Below, piece after piece: positions 55,453 to 64,000 of a stretch of DNA of 64,000 nt. The notes beneath the pieces are model-generated. The model made no database searches, was not told where the DNA came from, and worked only from the letters and a program-made list of their open reading frames with translations. A program made the translations under genes and the position numbers. Each line of letters starts with the position of its first letter. Positions within the stretch are counted from its first letter, which is position 1. Source of the DNA: Nitrosomonas sp. (GTDB lineage Bacteria > Pseudomonadota > Gammaproteobacteria > Burkholderiales > Nitrosomonadaceae); contig JADJES010000003.1 in NCBI GenBank assembly GCA_016708955.1, positions 1 to 64,000 on the forward strand, in the 5' to 3' direction.

Positions 55453-56781
55453 TCAGAAATGCATGTTGAAATAAAGTGAATTAAAGGTTGAAATTATCTC
55501 TGATTTTCAACGAAGAGGTTTTTTCAACATGTCGACCAGTTTGCTGTATCACGCCTTTGGTATAGTTGGTTATTTTTATCAAAGCACTTGTTTTATTGCG
55601 GGTGTCATGGAAGTTGTTTGCAATACAAGCGGATCATTGGCGATTGAGATGTCCGGTATGTAAAAGCCGCGAGATACATTGCCGGGGAAAGTTGGTTAGA
55701 CGCTTCAGGACAATACCGGTAGGTCAAAAAGCAGTCTATATCGACCTTCCAGTTCAGCGGGTAGAATGCACCCGATGCCAAGCAGTTCGTCAGGTAAAGA
55801 TACAGTTTGCTGATGAGCACAAGCGCTATACACGTTCTTTCGAAAGATTGGTTTTGGATCTCTCTAGGCACATGACCATCCAGGCAGTAGCACGCCATCT
55901 TGGAGTGAGCTGGGATCTGGTTAAGGGAATACAGAAGGACAATCTGAATAAACGTTATCGGTTGCCGAAATTGGCCAAGATAAAACGCATTGCGCTGGAT
56001 GAAATATACCAAGGCAAGAAGCTGGGTTATTTAACGATAGTTCTGGATCTTCAACGTGGGGCAGTGATTTTTGTTGGCAATGGGAAAGGTGCCGATGCAC
56101 TGATTCCGTTTTGGAAGCGTTTGAAACGATCGGTGCACGGATTGAAGCGGTTGCGACCGACATGGGGCCAGCATACATCATCAGTGCGGTGCGGGCTAAT
56201 ATCCCAGATGCAACGCTAGTGTTCGATCACTTCCATATTATTAAGCTGTTCAACGAAAAGTTGACAAAACTGCGTCGTGATCTGCAACGAGAAGCAGAAA
56301 ATGGGTTGGGCAAACCCGTTTTGAAGGGCATTCGCTGGCTGTTGCTGAAGAACCCTGACAACCTGGATGACAAGCGCAATGAACGTCAACGTCTGGACGA
56401 AGCATTAAAGCTCAATGAGCCCTTGGCAACGGCCTATTACATGAAAGAAGAGTTACGCAATATCTGGCATCAACCGGATAAACTCTCAGCTCAAAATGCA
56501 TTGGATGAATGGGTAAAAAAAGCCGCTGCTTCGGATGTCAACATGCTCAAGCAATTCTCTAAAACTATTGCAGCACACCGCTCAGGCATCCTGCTTATTT
56601 CGATTTTAATGGTTTATCAACCGGGCCGTTGGAAGGTACCAACAACAAGATAAAAACTTTGCACAAAATGGCCTATGGTTTCAGAGATGTCGAGTTCTTT
56701 AAACTCAAAATTATGGCGCTGCATGAAACCAATTATGTCCTTGTCGGTTAAACCCAAAAGTACGCACTTGCCGGATGAACC
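55424..56781. mobile_element. ISL3-family element, copy 2
   Basis: A 1358-bp element with ends GGTTCATCCGGCAAGTGCG as in copy 1. The 8-bp duplication ACCATTAT (55416-55423 and 56782-56789) flanks it. It lies at the last codons of the TIGR04255 gene and separates that gene from its two downstream partners. Confidence 0.95.
55529..56751 (+). pseudogene. ISL3 transposase, copy 2, frameshifted
   Basis: ATG 55529 (MSTSLLYHAFGIVGY). Zinc-binding CPVCKS and CTRCQAV, then the DDE domain. Compared with copy 1, insertions or deletions near 55605-55612, 56150 and in GIL(A)YFDF (about 56590) break the frame. Inactive as read. Copies 1 and 2 are broken at different points, so each decayed on its own. Confidence 0.85.
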
Positions 56782-56809
56782 ACCATTATTAGTTTGAAGC
56801 CAAAATACA

Positions 56810-57319
56810 ATGACTGACATTACTTTTAACCAATTAGATGGTACATATTCTCCAGTTTCTTTCTGTAAAGGGGCTGCTGATACTGACCACGCTAAGAATG
56901 AGCCTGCAAGCAACAGAAATAATTTACTCTCGATCATTTATCACACTTTAGCTAATACATCATCTTTTTCTCATTTAACTAACATATTTGGAGATAACTA
57001 CAGCTTTCCCGAAAAGAAATCTGATCCTTTATGGCTAACACTGGATCTTAAAGAATATCTAGCTGGATCAACAAGTGTTTCGCTAGCATTAATAGAGTAT
57101 CTGTTAACGCAGATTTATATTATTTTTGGAAATGTAAAAATTGAAATCACTATTCATAATGATCCTGAGGAAGAATGGACAAAACTGATTGTTAAGATTC
57201 ACTCAGAAATTCAGGATTTAGATGATCTTATGGAGCGAGAAGATGATTTTTTTATTAAAGCTGAAAGTGACTCCAAACTTCTTTCAATACTTCCTCATGT
57301 AATAATTTCACAAGCATAG
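56810..57319 (+). CDS. unknown protein of the TIGR04255–HEPN cassette
   Basis: 169 residues, soluble. N-terminal MTDITFNQLDGTYSPVSFCK; mid-region LWLTLDLKEYLAGSTSVSLA, LIEYLLTQIYIIFGNVKIEI, and acidic C-terminal EEEWTKLIVKIHSEIQDLDD. No family recognised. It begins 15 bp after the original TIGR04255 stop, and its stop TAG is immediately followed by the ATG of the HEPN-like gene. So it is one operon. A+T content is higher than in the housekeeping genes, which supports horizontal origin. Confidence 0.65.
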   Translation: MTDITFNQLDGTYSPVSFCKGAADTDHAKNEPASNRNNLLSIIYHTLANTSSFSHLTNIFGDNYSFPEKKSDPLWLTLDLKEYLAGSTSVSLALIEYLLTQIYIIFGNVKIEITIHNDPEEEWTKLIVKIHSEIQDLDDLMEREDDFFIKAESDSKLLSILPHVIISQA

Positions 57320-57676
57320 ATGTCTTTTAATCCTGTAGAATTTTATCAACTTGCTGGTATCTTATTTGGGCAGCAGAAAGGAGCTACTCAATATTCTGAA
57401 TCTTTCACACGAACCGTAATTTCCAGAGCTTATTACAGCGCATTTCTTGTTGCAAGAAACCAATCGGGAATCAATAAATCTTCAAAGAACATACATCAAG
57501 AGGTTCGCGATCATTTTCAGAGCTCTGGGAAAGCCAAAATTGCTAATCAACTTGATGATCTCAGAACCCGGCGTAATGACGCTGACTATCAAATTGACAA
57601 AAATCTCACTCCGCGTGATTCAGGAATCGCACTCAAGCTGTCGGAAAGTATATTGAAAGAATTCAAATCAATCTAA
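57320..57676 (+). CDS. HEPN-like protein
   Basis: 118 residues, all helical. FTRTVISRAYYSAFLVARNQ is the first core helix pattern of HEPN proteins (RxxYYxxF). NIHQEVRDHFQSSG and LDDLRTRRNDADYQI include RTRRNDADY, which resembles the R(X)nH-type or RxRNxADY motif of minor HEPN families (often with MNT partners). HEPN domains are frequently RNases in defence and toxin systems. The catalytic His of the RX4-6H motif is not clearly present; RNDADY suggests the non-nuclease or D-variant. Third gene of the cassette. Confidence 0.6.
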   Translation: MSFNPVEFYQLAGILFGQQKGATQYSESFTRTVISRAYYSAFLVARNQSGINKSSKNIHQEVRDHFQSSGKAKIANQLDDLRTRRNDADYQIDKNLTPRDSGIALKLSESILKEFKSI

Positions 57677-57698
57677 CCAATTCATCATGAGGCAAAAT

Positions 57699-57710
57699 GG
57701 CGTCAGGTCC
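57699..57710 (+). repeat. GTCAGGTCC junction repeat, right copy
   Basis: GGCGTCAGGTCC; see the left copy at 54101. IS1595 entered 18 bp to the right. Confidence 0.5.
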
Positions 57711-57728
57711 GGAATGTAGAATATCTTA

Positions 57729-58775
57729 CCTGATTAGAAAGATTCTTCAGCCAAACCCGATTTTTTCTATTATAAGGCGCATACTGACCCAAACCAACCC
57801 ATCAAAGAGAAATTGCCATGGCCATGAACCGTATCCAATTCCAAGCAGGCTTGTCCCTACCTGCATTCCTTGCGCAGTTTGGCACAGATGAACAATGCGC
57901 GGATGCATTGGAAGCATCCCGTTGGCCGCAAGGATTCAGCTGCCCAGGCTGCGGCAACGCGAATTACTACTTGCTTAAGGTAGGAAAACACAAGAACTTC
58001 CAATGCAAGTGCTGCCGGTTACAGACATCTCTGATCGCAGGCACTTTGTTCCAAAGCACTCACTTGGCGCTAAGCATATGGTTCTTGGCAATTTATCTGA
58101 TCAGCCAAGCCAAGACCGGCTTGTCGGCACTCGACCTTAAGCGGCAGTTGGGCGTGAGTTACCCCACGGCTTGGCTGATTCAGCAGAAGCTGATGCAGGC
58201 GATGGTCGAACGGGATGCCAAGTATACGCTGTGTGGTAATGTCCAGGCGGATGACGCTTACCTTGGCGGAGAATTGGCTGGTGGCAAGGCAGGCCGGGGC
58301 TCCGAGAACAAGGTACCTTTGTGGCGGCGATCTCGCTCAGCGCCGAAGGCCGTCCCCTGTATATTAAAATGGCACCGGTTCCTGGTTTTACGCGCAAAGC
58401 GGTTTTTGACTGGGCTACCGCTGACCTCGCGCCAGGTTGTATAGTCACTTCCGATGGATTGGGTTGTTTTGCCGGGGTTACTGATGCTGGCTGTCAGCAC
58501 CGGGCAATCGTCGCGGACGGTCGCAAGCCTAAGGATTTGCCAGAATTCAACTGGATCAATACGGTTTTGGGCAACCTCAAAACCAGCCTGGGTGGCGCTT
58601 ATCATGCATTCGATTTCGCCAAATACGGAACTCGTTACCTCGGTGCGTTTGTTTACCGTTTCAACCGACGCTTCCATCTTGAAGCGCTCCCTCTACGCCT
58701 GTTCGTCGCCGCAGCCACTACCGGGCCTCGCCCGGCACGTTGGCTTCGGCAAGCTGAGGAATCTTTCTAATCAGG
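57729..58775. mobile_element. IS1595-family element
   Basis: A 1047-bp element with inverted ends CCTGATTAGAAAGATTCTTC and CCTGATTAGAAAGATTCCTC (read inward). The 8-bp duplication ATATCTTA (57721-57728 and 58776-58783) flanks it. The transposase frame lies inside. Confidence 0.9.
57818..58770 (+). pseudogene. IS1595 transposase, frameshifted
   Basis: Start ATG 57818 or 57824. N-terminal zinc ribbon (CPGCGNANY; CKCCRLQTSL), then the ISXO2-type domain (ADDAYLGGE with the first catalytic D). A one-base loss near 58320 (ENKVP|FVAAISLS) shifts the frame; the rest (VTSDGLGCF; INTVLGNLKTSLGGAYHAF) is in another frame. Inactive as read. Confidence 0.88.
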
Positions 58776-58850
58776 ATATCTTATCGTAATAAAAACCAAG
58801 GTCAGGTATCAAAAAACGAGTCACCCAACACATAAATCCCCACTCAACCA

Positions 58851-59155
58851 TTACTCAACCACAACCGTCTGCACCCGCACTGGCCAAATCCCTTTCTCAA
58901 CCGCTTGTCGACCATCAAATGTGATATAGCTTTGTCGCCTGTAATGCGGTAGTGGGCGTATCAGTGCTTCGAGTGATGCGGCATCTTTTGCGGACACGAT
59001 GGACAGTGATGCGCCGTCGGTGCGCGCCAGTGTCCATGCCTGCGCGGTGCTTTTTTGTTGATTTCATCCGGTCTGGCTGGCAGTTGTTTGGCGGCAAGCC
59101 GGACGTCGATTTCAGGTTGCAGGCCAAATGACCAGTGTGGGTGCTGTAGAGAGTT
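58851..59155 (-). pseudogene. C-terminal remnant of an unidentified gene
   Basis: Read on the minus strand, coding-like sequence HWSFGLQPEIDVRLAAKQLP continues, after a one-base slip in a six-A run near 59060, as AWTLARTDGASLSIVSAKDA, IRPLPHYRRQSYITFDGRQA, and VEKGIWPVRVQTVVVE-stop (stop at 58851-58853). Plainly a protein tail, but I cannot name the family. The upstream part is missing at ~59155, where the secreted-partner paralogue begins. Confidence 0.5.
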
Positions 59156-59319
59156 GCTGTATACCGTATACCGAGATTGGTAAGGGCTGGGGCGCAAAAG
59201 ACGGTGTTTCTGTTGAGAAGAGCAACCAATTGATTGCCAATCTGGAATGCGTGTCTCGCGTCAATTATCTTGGCCGCTTTGACGACAATTATGATGGCCG
59301 GTTGAGTTTGTTGACTACT

Positions 59320-60054
59320 TCATGACTTTTTCTGGTTTTTCCTCCTATAACTTTCACTGTCGATTTCGATGATGGTTGCGTGATGGATGATGCGGTCAAT
59401 GGCGGCAACGGTCATCATGGTGTCAGGGAAGATTTGATCCCACTGGCTAAAAGGCTGGTTTGAAGTGATGATGAGACTTCCGCTTTCATAGCGATGTGCA
59501 ATGAAGTCAAACAATACTTGTGTTTCCGAATCGGTCTTTTTGACATAGCCGATATCATCAACGATCAGTACGGTATTTATCCAGCCGCGTCATGGCGGAC
59601 ATCAAGTCCAGTTCTTTCTTGGCTTGCTGCAGGAGTTGAACGAGTGCGGTAGCTGATATCCATTTGACGCGGATGCCTTGTTCAATCAAATGCAACCCCA
59701 ATGCTGCTGCCACATGTGATTTGCCGACACCGGAGGGACCGATCAGCAACACATTGTCTGCCTGGCTCGCCCAGTGGGTATTGTCGCGCAGTGCGATGAT
59801 TTTTTCTGAGCGGCTTGAGGCAGTTCGGTCAGCGTCAGAGTGGCAAAGCTTTTGCCGCGCGGCAGTTTGGCTTCATGCGTCCAGTTGCTGATTCTGCTTT
59901 GGAAACGCTGAGCGACTTCCTGTTCGCACAGGGCGGCAAGATATTGGCTGTAGCCCCAGGCGTGTTCTGCGGCTTGATCCTGGAAGTGCCGGTAATGCTG
60001 GCCAAAGGCAGGGAGTCTGAGTTCCTTGAGCATCAGTGGGAGCGATTCAGACAT
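59320..60054 (-). pseudogene. istB: IS21 helper ATPase IstB, frameshifted
   Basis: Start ATG 60054 (MSESLPLMLKELRLPAFGQH). Walker A is LLIGPSGVGKSHVAAALG, in a second frame because one A is missing in the run near 59797-59803. A further shift at 59575 (RLDKY|VLIVDD) leads to the end (DFIAHRYESGSLIITSNQPF). At least two indels, inactive as read. Confidence 0.88.
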
Positions 60055-60070
60055 GAGCTGCCTCCTTGTG

Positions 60071-61507
60071 TTACCCAGTTTCCGCTGAGTAGTTGATCGT
60101 AGGTATCCGCAGTGTGTTGTTTGATTGGGATGTCCGGCTGTGGCGCATGCTGCCGCAGAAATCGCTTTGCAGTGTTTGCAGTTCAGGTAGCGGATTTTGT
60201 TGCAACAATTCAGCAGCCAACTGGCTCTCGCAATCATAGTCGTAGGCAAAACGCAGTACCGATACCATCCATTTGCAAGCGAGTCCGGGTTCAAATTGTT
60301 GTTGTACCCGCGCCCACAGCTGGTGATACTGTGGCGTTGGCAACAGATCATCACGCAGTCGGGAAAAGCGAAAGGCTTGTGGTTTTGCCGCCAATGCATG
60401 AATCACATGACGGTAATCGATGCGCCGGGCGCGTCCTTCCGGCGTTTTCGGATACGCACGCGGTAATGTAATGACCGGTGTCTGCCCGGCAAAGCATTCC
60501 AGGCGATCGTGGTAGAGATGAACGCGGATGTTCTCGCCAATGAGTCTGGATGGCACGCTGTAGAGTCCCCGTTTGACCGCTATGGTGCTACTGGTGGTCA
60601 CTTTGACGGTCAGTTCGCTGAAGTCCATGAAGCGGTAGCGTGGCAGTGGCTGGAGATGTGCTTGCTCTTCCGCCAATCGCCCTCTGCAGCGCTTATTGAG
60701 CTTATCGACGATCCGTTCAAGAAAGCGGCGATAGGCAACCACACTTTCGAAATCCGCAGATCCTCGTAATTTGATCGCCTGCTCGATCCGATGCTTGAGC
60801 GAACCATGGGCATTTTCTACGGCGCCGTTTTCATGGCTGATGCCCAGGTTATTGACCGTAGGCTTCATGCCATAGTGTTGACACAGCGCCGCATAAGATT
60901 GCGTGAGTTCTTGTTTTTGGCTCGCATTGACGTATGCGGCACTCAGGCTGTCAGTGCGATGTTCCTTGGGCGCGCCGCCGAGTTTATGCAAGGCGGTCTG
61001 CAATCCATCGGCCAATGCACTATAACTTTCCCCGCCCCGGATGATATGAACAGCACGCCAATGACTATAAGCCAGACGAAACTGATACAGCAGGTGATCA
61101 AATGGCTCGCCTGCGATCGTAATTGCCGTGCGCGGCCGGGTAAAATCGGACAACCCCTGGTGCCCGGCAGGCACCGACTGGCAAAACATGACAGCCTTAC
61201 CGGGACCTTGCGTTGCGCGCCAGTGTTTAACGCGGCGCTGCAAGCTTCTGAGCAACTTCTCCGGGTATTGACCGGGATATCGGTCATCCAAGTGCTCCCA
61301 AAGCGTAGTCCCGGTCAGTTCAGGTTCCCGGTACAGCAATGGAACCAACTCGGTCTCCCAAACCAACGCAAAAGGATCCTGGCGCGTGCGCCACTGCCGT
61401 TGCGATTTCTCCACCCGCACCCTTCTCAATCCTGCGGCCACTGCGGATACTTACCCCGCTTTTGCAGCCGCTGTCTCCTGACCATGCCCTATCTGACGAT
61501 TCTTCAT
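60071..61507 (-). pseudogene. istA: IS21 transposase IstA, frameshifted near the start
   Basis: The original start is ATG 61507 (MKNRQIGHGQETAAAKAG), then the helix-turn-helix region is hit by two shifts (about 61450 and 61405). The open frame from 61441 is 456 residues and holds the catalytic DDE core: LSDFTRPRT, HRTDSLSAAY, and HENGAVENAHGSLK (E). DNA-binding N-terminus is lost, so likely inactive. Confidence 0.85.
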
Positions 61508-61776
61508 ATAAATAGCTTCCTGTTGATGAGTGATATGTTTTCCAGGCAAGTTCTTACTCCTTGTATAGGGAAGAACTCATACTGATACTTTCACTCAACC
61601 GGTCAAGATAATTGTCGCCTGACCGGACAGGTTAATTGTCGTCTAATAATGCCAGGATATTCCAGTTTCAAAATTAAGCGAGGAATTTTTCACGCATGCC
61701 GGTTTATCGGCTGATCAGAATGAATTCCAGATTCCCGGCCTTGATTGATCAAGCAATACTGTGCTGATGCTGAATT

Positions 61777-63075
61777 TTATTTTGATTTCTGCGATGATGT
61801 GGTTTCTAAAAAACTTAGAGGTTGGTTGCTGACGGTCTGGATAAGCTCCGGCAGCGGCATAGGTTTTCCAATAAGGTAACCTTGGATCACATCACAGCCA
61901 AGAGTACGCAGACGGTCATAAGTGGCAATATCCTCTACACCTTCAGCAACTACCGATAGGTTCAGCCGATGCGCAAGGCTAATCATGGAATCGACGATCC
62001 GATCGTGCGCGGACTTTGTTGTCATATGCTTGACAAATATCATGTCGATTTTAACTTCATCCAAAGGCAGATCCAGCATACGTGCCATAGAGGAATAGCC
62101 CGTTCCAAAATCATCCATCGCGAGTTTCAAGCCCATGTCCTTTAGCTTGTGCAAAGTATCCAGCGTGCCTGAATGATTTTCCATGATAGCTGTCTCGGTG
62201 AGTTCAATCGTTACATTACCGGGCGAGACACCCCAAAGTGATAGCCCTTGTGCGACAAGTTCCGTCAGTTCCGGGTCACGCAAATCATCGGCAGAAAAAT
62301 TGATCGAAATTCCAGCATTTAATCCGGCCCTACGGTATTCGGAACATTCTCTTAATGCCGTATGAAAAACCCATAGTGTGAGCTTAGGCATGAGCGCTGT
62401 ACCTTCCGCAACCTGTATTAACTTGTCAGTTCGGATTGGACCATGATCTGGGTGATGCCAGCGAAGTAAGGCTTCCGTAGATTCAATTTTTCCACTAGCG
62501 AGATTGATTTGCGGCTGATAGCACAGATGCAACTCGCCTGCCTCGATGGCACTTCCTAAATCTGACCAGAGATCAATCTGGGAAAGAAACGGATCTTTCG
62601 TTTCTGCGGCAAAAAGCTTGATGGATTCTTGTTCCAACCGCGCTTGATGTATTGCTAAGCTCGCATCACTCAGTAGTTGATCTAATGCGCAGCCGCTTTT
62701 ATTACTTAGCGCTACCCCGATACGCGGTGCCAAGGTTATATTTCGCTTATCTAAAACAACAGGAAGCATCAAGATTCTCAGAATCTTATGTGCAGCCAGA
62801 ATGGCATGTGCGTCTGAAAGCAATTCAACCAGCAAGCAGCAAATTTGATAGCGTCCAGTTATTCCAACCAGGCTCTCTGCACTCAATGCGTCTTTGACCT
62901 GGCTCGAGATTTGCCGGACAACCGCGTCGACCGCATTGAAGCCCAGTACACCATCAAGCTCGGCTAGCCGTTCAAAATTCACTAACAGTAGCGCATTATG
63001 CTGGCCAAGGTTATTCGGATCACATAGCTTTCTGGAAGCTATTTGCAGGAAATCCTGATAAGAAAGTGCAGTCAT
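61777..63075 (-). CDS. degenerate GGDEF plus EAL phosphodiesterase
   Basis: 432 residues. N-terminal GGDEF fold with its active site lost (GITGRYQICCLLV in place of GGDEF). EAL domain from ~170 complete: STEALLRWHH, TIELTETAIM, AMDDFGTGYSS, DEVKIDMIF, VVAEGVED, and IQGYLIGKPM. It likely hydrolyses cyclic di-GMP. It is downstream of an HD-GYP-type gene (30-bp gap) and probably in one operon with it. Confidence 0.9.
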   Translation of the reverse strand: MTALSYQDFLQIASRKLCDPNNLGQHNALLLVNFERLAELDGVLGFNAVDAVVRQISSQVKDALSAESLVGITGRYQICCLLVELLSDAHAILAAHKILRILMLPVVLDKRNITLAPRIGVALSNKSGCALDQLLSDASLAIHQARLEQESIKLFAAETKDPFLSQIDLWSDLGSAIEAGELHLCYQPQINLASGKIESTEALLRWHHPDHGPIRTDKLIQVAEGTALMPKLTLWVFHTALRECSEYRRAGLNAGISINFSADDLRDPELTELVAQGLSLWGVSPGNVTIELTETAIMENHSGTLDTLHKLKDMGLKLAMDDFGTGYSSMARMLDLPLDEVKIDMIFVKHMTTKSAHDRIVDSMISLAHRLNLSVVAEGVEDIATYDRLRTLGCDVIQGYLIGKPMPLPELIQTVSNQPLSFLETTSSQKSK

Positions 63076-63105
63076 AGAGAAATTTTGGCGGCAAGTCTTG
63101 GTAAC

Positions 63106-64000
63106 TTATAAATAATATTGCTTAGCATCAATCCCATAAGCTCCCTGTGGCAGGTCGTTGGCAATAGCATACTGGATACCGCTTGGGCTTGGTCCTGCAG
63201 TTCTGAGATCTACTGTCAGGGGAGCATCGTAAGGCTTCTTCTTGGCATCACATATGATCATGATACGAGGAAGAAGTCTTTGCGTGCGGTTATGTGTGAG
63301 TACAATCGCAATTTCACCCGTGTTGAGTTCAACAAGACTACCCACCGGGAACATGCCGACGCAATGCGCAAATTGTTCTACCAGTAGATAGCTAAGTCCG
63401 TTTTGTGCGTTATCTCTAAGTTCTTTGATTGCATGAAATGGCCTCATACCTGGCATTCCAGGCTGACCCCAAATAAGTTCTTCGTAACAATCTACAATTG
63501 CTGCCATTCGTCCATAGGGGTGTAATTGATTGGCGTGCAAGCCATGCGGATACCCATTCCCATTTTCACGCTCGTGGTGCTGGAGCACAATTTTAATGAC
63601 TTCTTCCGGTGTATTACTTAGCTGGGTAATGATCTCTTCTCCAAAAAAGATATGTTGCTTCATTAGCTTGCGTTCATTAGGTTTGAGAAGCACACTCTTT
63701 TTAGTTTGGATTTCTTTCGGCAGGCGTTGTTTACCGATATCCATCAATAATCCACCTAAGCCAAGTATCGATAATTCTTTGCGTGGGAGACCGAGGTGAC
63801 GGCCGAAGGCAAGCAAGTGAACTGAAGTCTTAATTGCACTATCGTAGAGTTCTTTCCCGGTAGTTTTGAGCTGCGCAAGCAGAAGTGCCGCATCTGGGTT
63901 ACGGATAATGCTTTCACATAAAGTATCAACCACTTCGTGCGCTGCTTGAATATCAAATTTGGTGTTACGTTCGATGTTGATGCTGATATCGCTGAATAAA
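63106..64000 (-). CDS. degenerate HD-GYP protein, partial (runs off the window)
   Basis: Open from 63108 to the window end, so the N-terminus is outside. HD-GYP-type helices: GRHLGLPRKELSILGLGGLL, then MDIGKQRLPKEI, QHHERENGNGYPHGL, and PYGRMAAIVDCYEELI. The HD doublet is MD here (LLMDIGK, where LLHDIGK is usual), and HHE plus NGYP are kept. Cyclic di-GMP phosphodiesterase activity is therefore doubtful; it may bind the nucleotide only. It precedes the EAL gene, so both should act in the same pathway. Confidence 0.8.
   Translation of the reverse strand, partial: LFSDISINIERNTKFDIQAAHEVVDTLCESIIRNPDAALLLAQLKTTGKELYDSAIKTSVHLLAFGRHLGLPRKELSILGLGGLLMDIGKQRLPKEIQTKKSVLLKPNERKLMKQHIFFGEEIITQLSNTPEEVIKIVLQHHERENGNGYPHGLHANQLHPYGRMAAIVDCYEELIWGQPGMPGMRPFHAIKELRDNAQNGLSYLLVEQFAHCVGMFPVGSLVELNTGEIAIVLTHNRTQRLLPRIMIICDAKKKPYDAPLTVDLRTAGPSPSGIQYAIANDLPQGAYGIDAKQYYL

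Larger units (their letters stand above)
59251..61647. mobile_element. IS21-family element (istAB, defective)
   Basis: A 2397-bp element between copies of AATGC (59246-59250 and 61648-61652). Both ends carry repeats of the pattern GACGACAATTA-N-CTTGACCGG, the multiple end repeats usual in IS21. Genes istA and istB run on the minus strand; both are frameshifted. Confidence 0.85.
59160..61748 (+). pseudogene. broken paralogue of the secreted GH19 partner, split by IS21
   Basis: Left part (59160-59250) encodes EIGKGWGAKDGVSVEKSNQL, then IANLEC; right part (61653-61748) encodes QDIPVSKLSEEFFTHAGLSA, then DQNEFQIPGLD-stop. Nearly identical to residues ~117-176 of the 49664-50194 protein. IS21 lies between, and the 5' two-thirds is lost. 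It shows this region was once duplicated or exchanged with the GH19 locus 9 kb away. Confidence 0.85.

Overview
The window looks like a chromosomal segment of a betaproteobacterium, most likely a Nitrosomonas-type member of the Nitrosomonadales. This rests on gene content: a CysB-linked cysI–DUF934–cysH–cysD–cysN assimilation cluster with no cysJ, a three-gene proton-translocating transhydrogenase, a TIGR04073-type exosortase-associated protein, and many IS4, ISL3, IS630, IS21 and IS1595 elements. No rRNA, phylogenetic marker set or database search was available, so the genus is an inference.

Layout. 1–4.8 kb: an mtfA-like peptidase, a frameshifted lipoprotein gene, and a SEFIR-domain gene split by a cassette that has near-identical direct repeats at its ends, two unknown membrane proteins, a tRNA-like fold and a nested IS630 element. 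4.8–9.9 kb: peroxiredoxin, cysM–epsC (overlapping), GlcG-like, DUF2165 and Tim44-domain genes. 9.9–11.5 kb: IS4 copy 1. 11.6–20 kb: DUF3293, cytochrome c and cysB on the minus strand, then the plus-strand sulfate assimilation cluster. 20–25.9 kb: a receiver protein, a receiver-EAL protein, a 1182-residue Nfn-like flavoprotein fusion and an HPt protein. 26–31.7 kb: a MITE-like repeat, pntA1–pntA2–pntB, selO and a sulfotransferase-like gene. 31.9–34.9 kb: an ABC three-component (ABC-3C) defence-type operon whose ATPase gene carries two compensating frameshifts. 35–39.5 kb: tRNA-Arg(CCT), an MFS transporter, peroxiredoxin, DksA-like, Smr and trxB genes. 39.5–45.5 kb: a dioxygenase gene interrupted by ISL3 copy 1, a 1.4-kb gene-poor stretch, a broken membrane protein gene with a hexamer repeat, and an AhpD-like pseudogene. 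45.6–53.4 kb: mutL, a GH19 gene knocked out by IS4 copy 2, its secreted partner, and a TonB receptor gene beheaded at IS4 copy 3. 53.4–61.8 kb: a truncated malic enzyme gene, a TIGR04255 / unknown / HEPN-like three-gene cassette trimmed by ISL3 copy 2, then IS1595 and IS21. 61.8–64 kb: GGDEF(degenerate)-EAL and a degenerate HD-GYP protein that runs off the window.

How it fits together. CysB probably controls the sulfate route: CysDN makes APS, a CC/CXXC-type CysH reduces it to sulfite, CysI reduces sulfite to sulfide, and EpsC plus CysM make cysteine. With no CysJ in view, the Nfn-like fusion is a candidate source of low-potential electrons, which I offer as a hypothesis. Every interrupted reading frame I found lies in a mobile, accessory or already truncated gene, while the long housekeeping genes are intact. 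That pattern favours real decay of accessory DNA over general base-calling error.

The two most interesting systems are the ABC-3C operon (31.9–34.9 kb) and the TIGR04255–HEPN cassette (54.7–57.7 kb).
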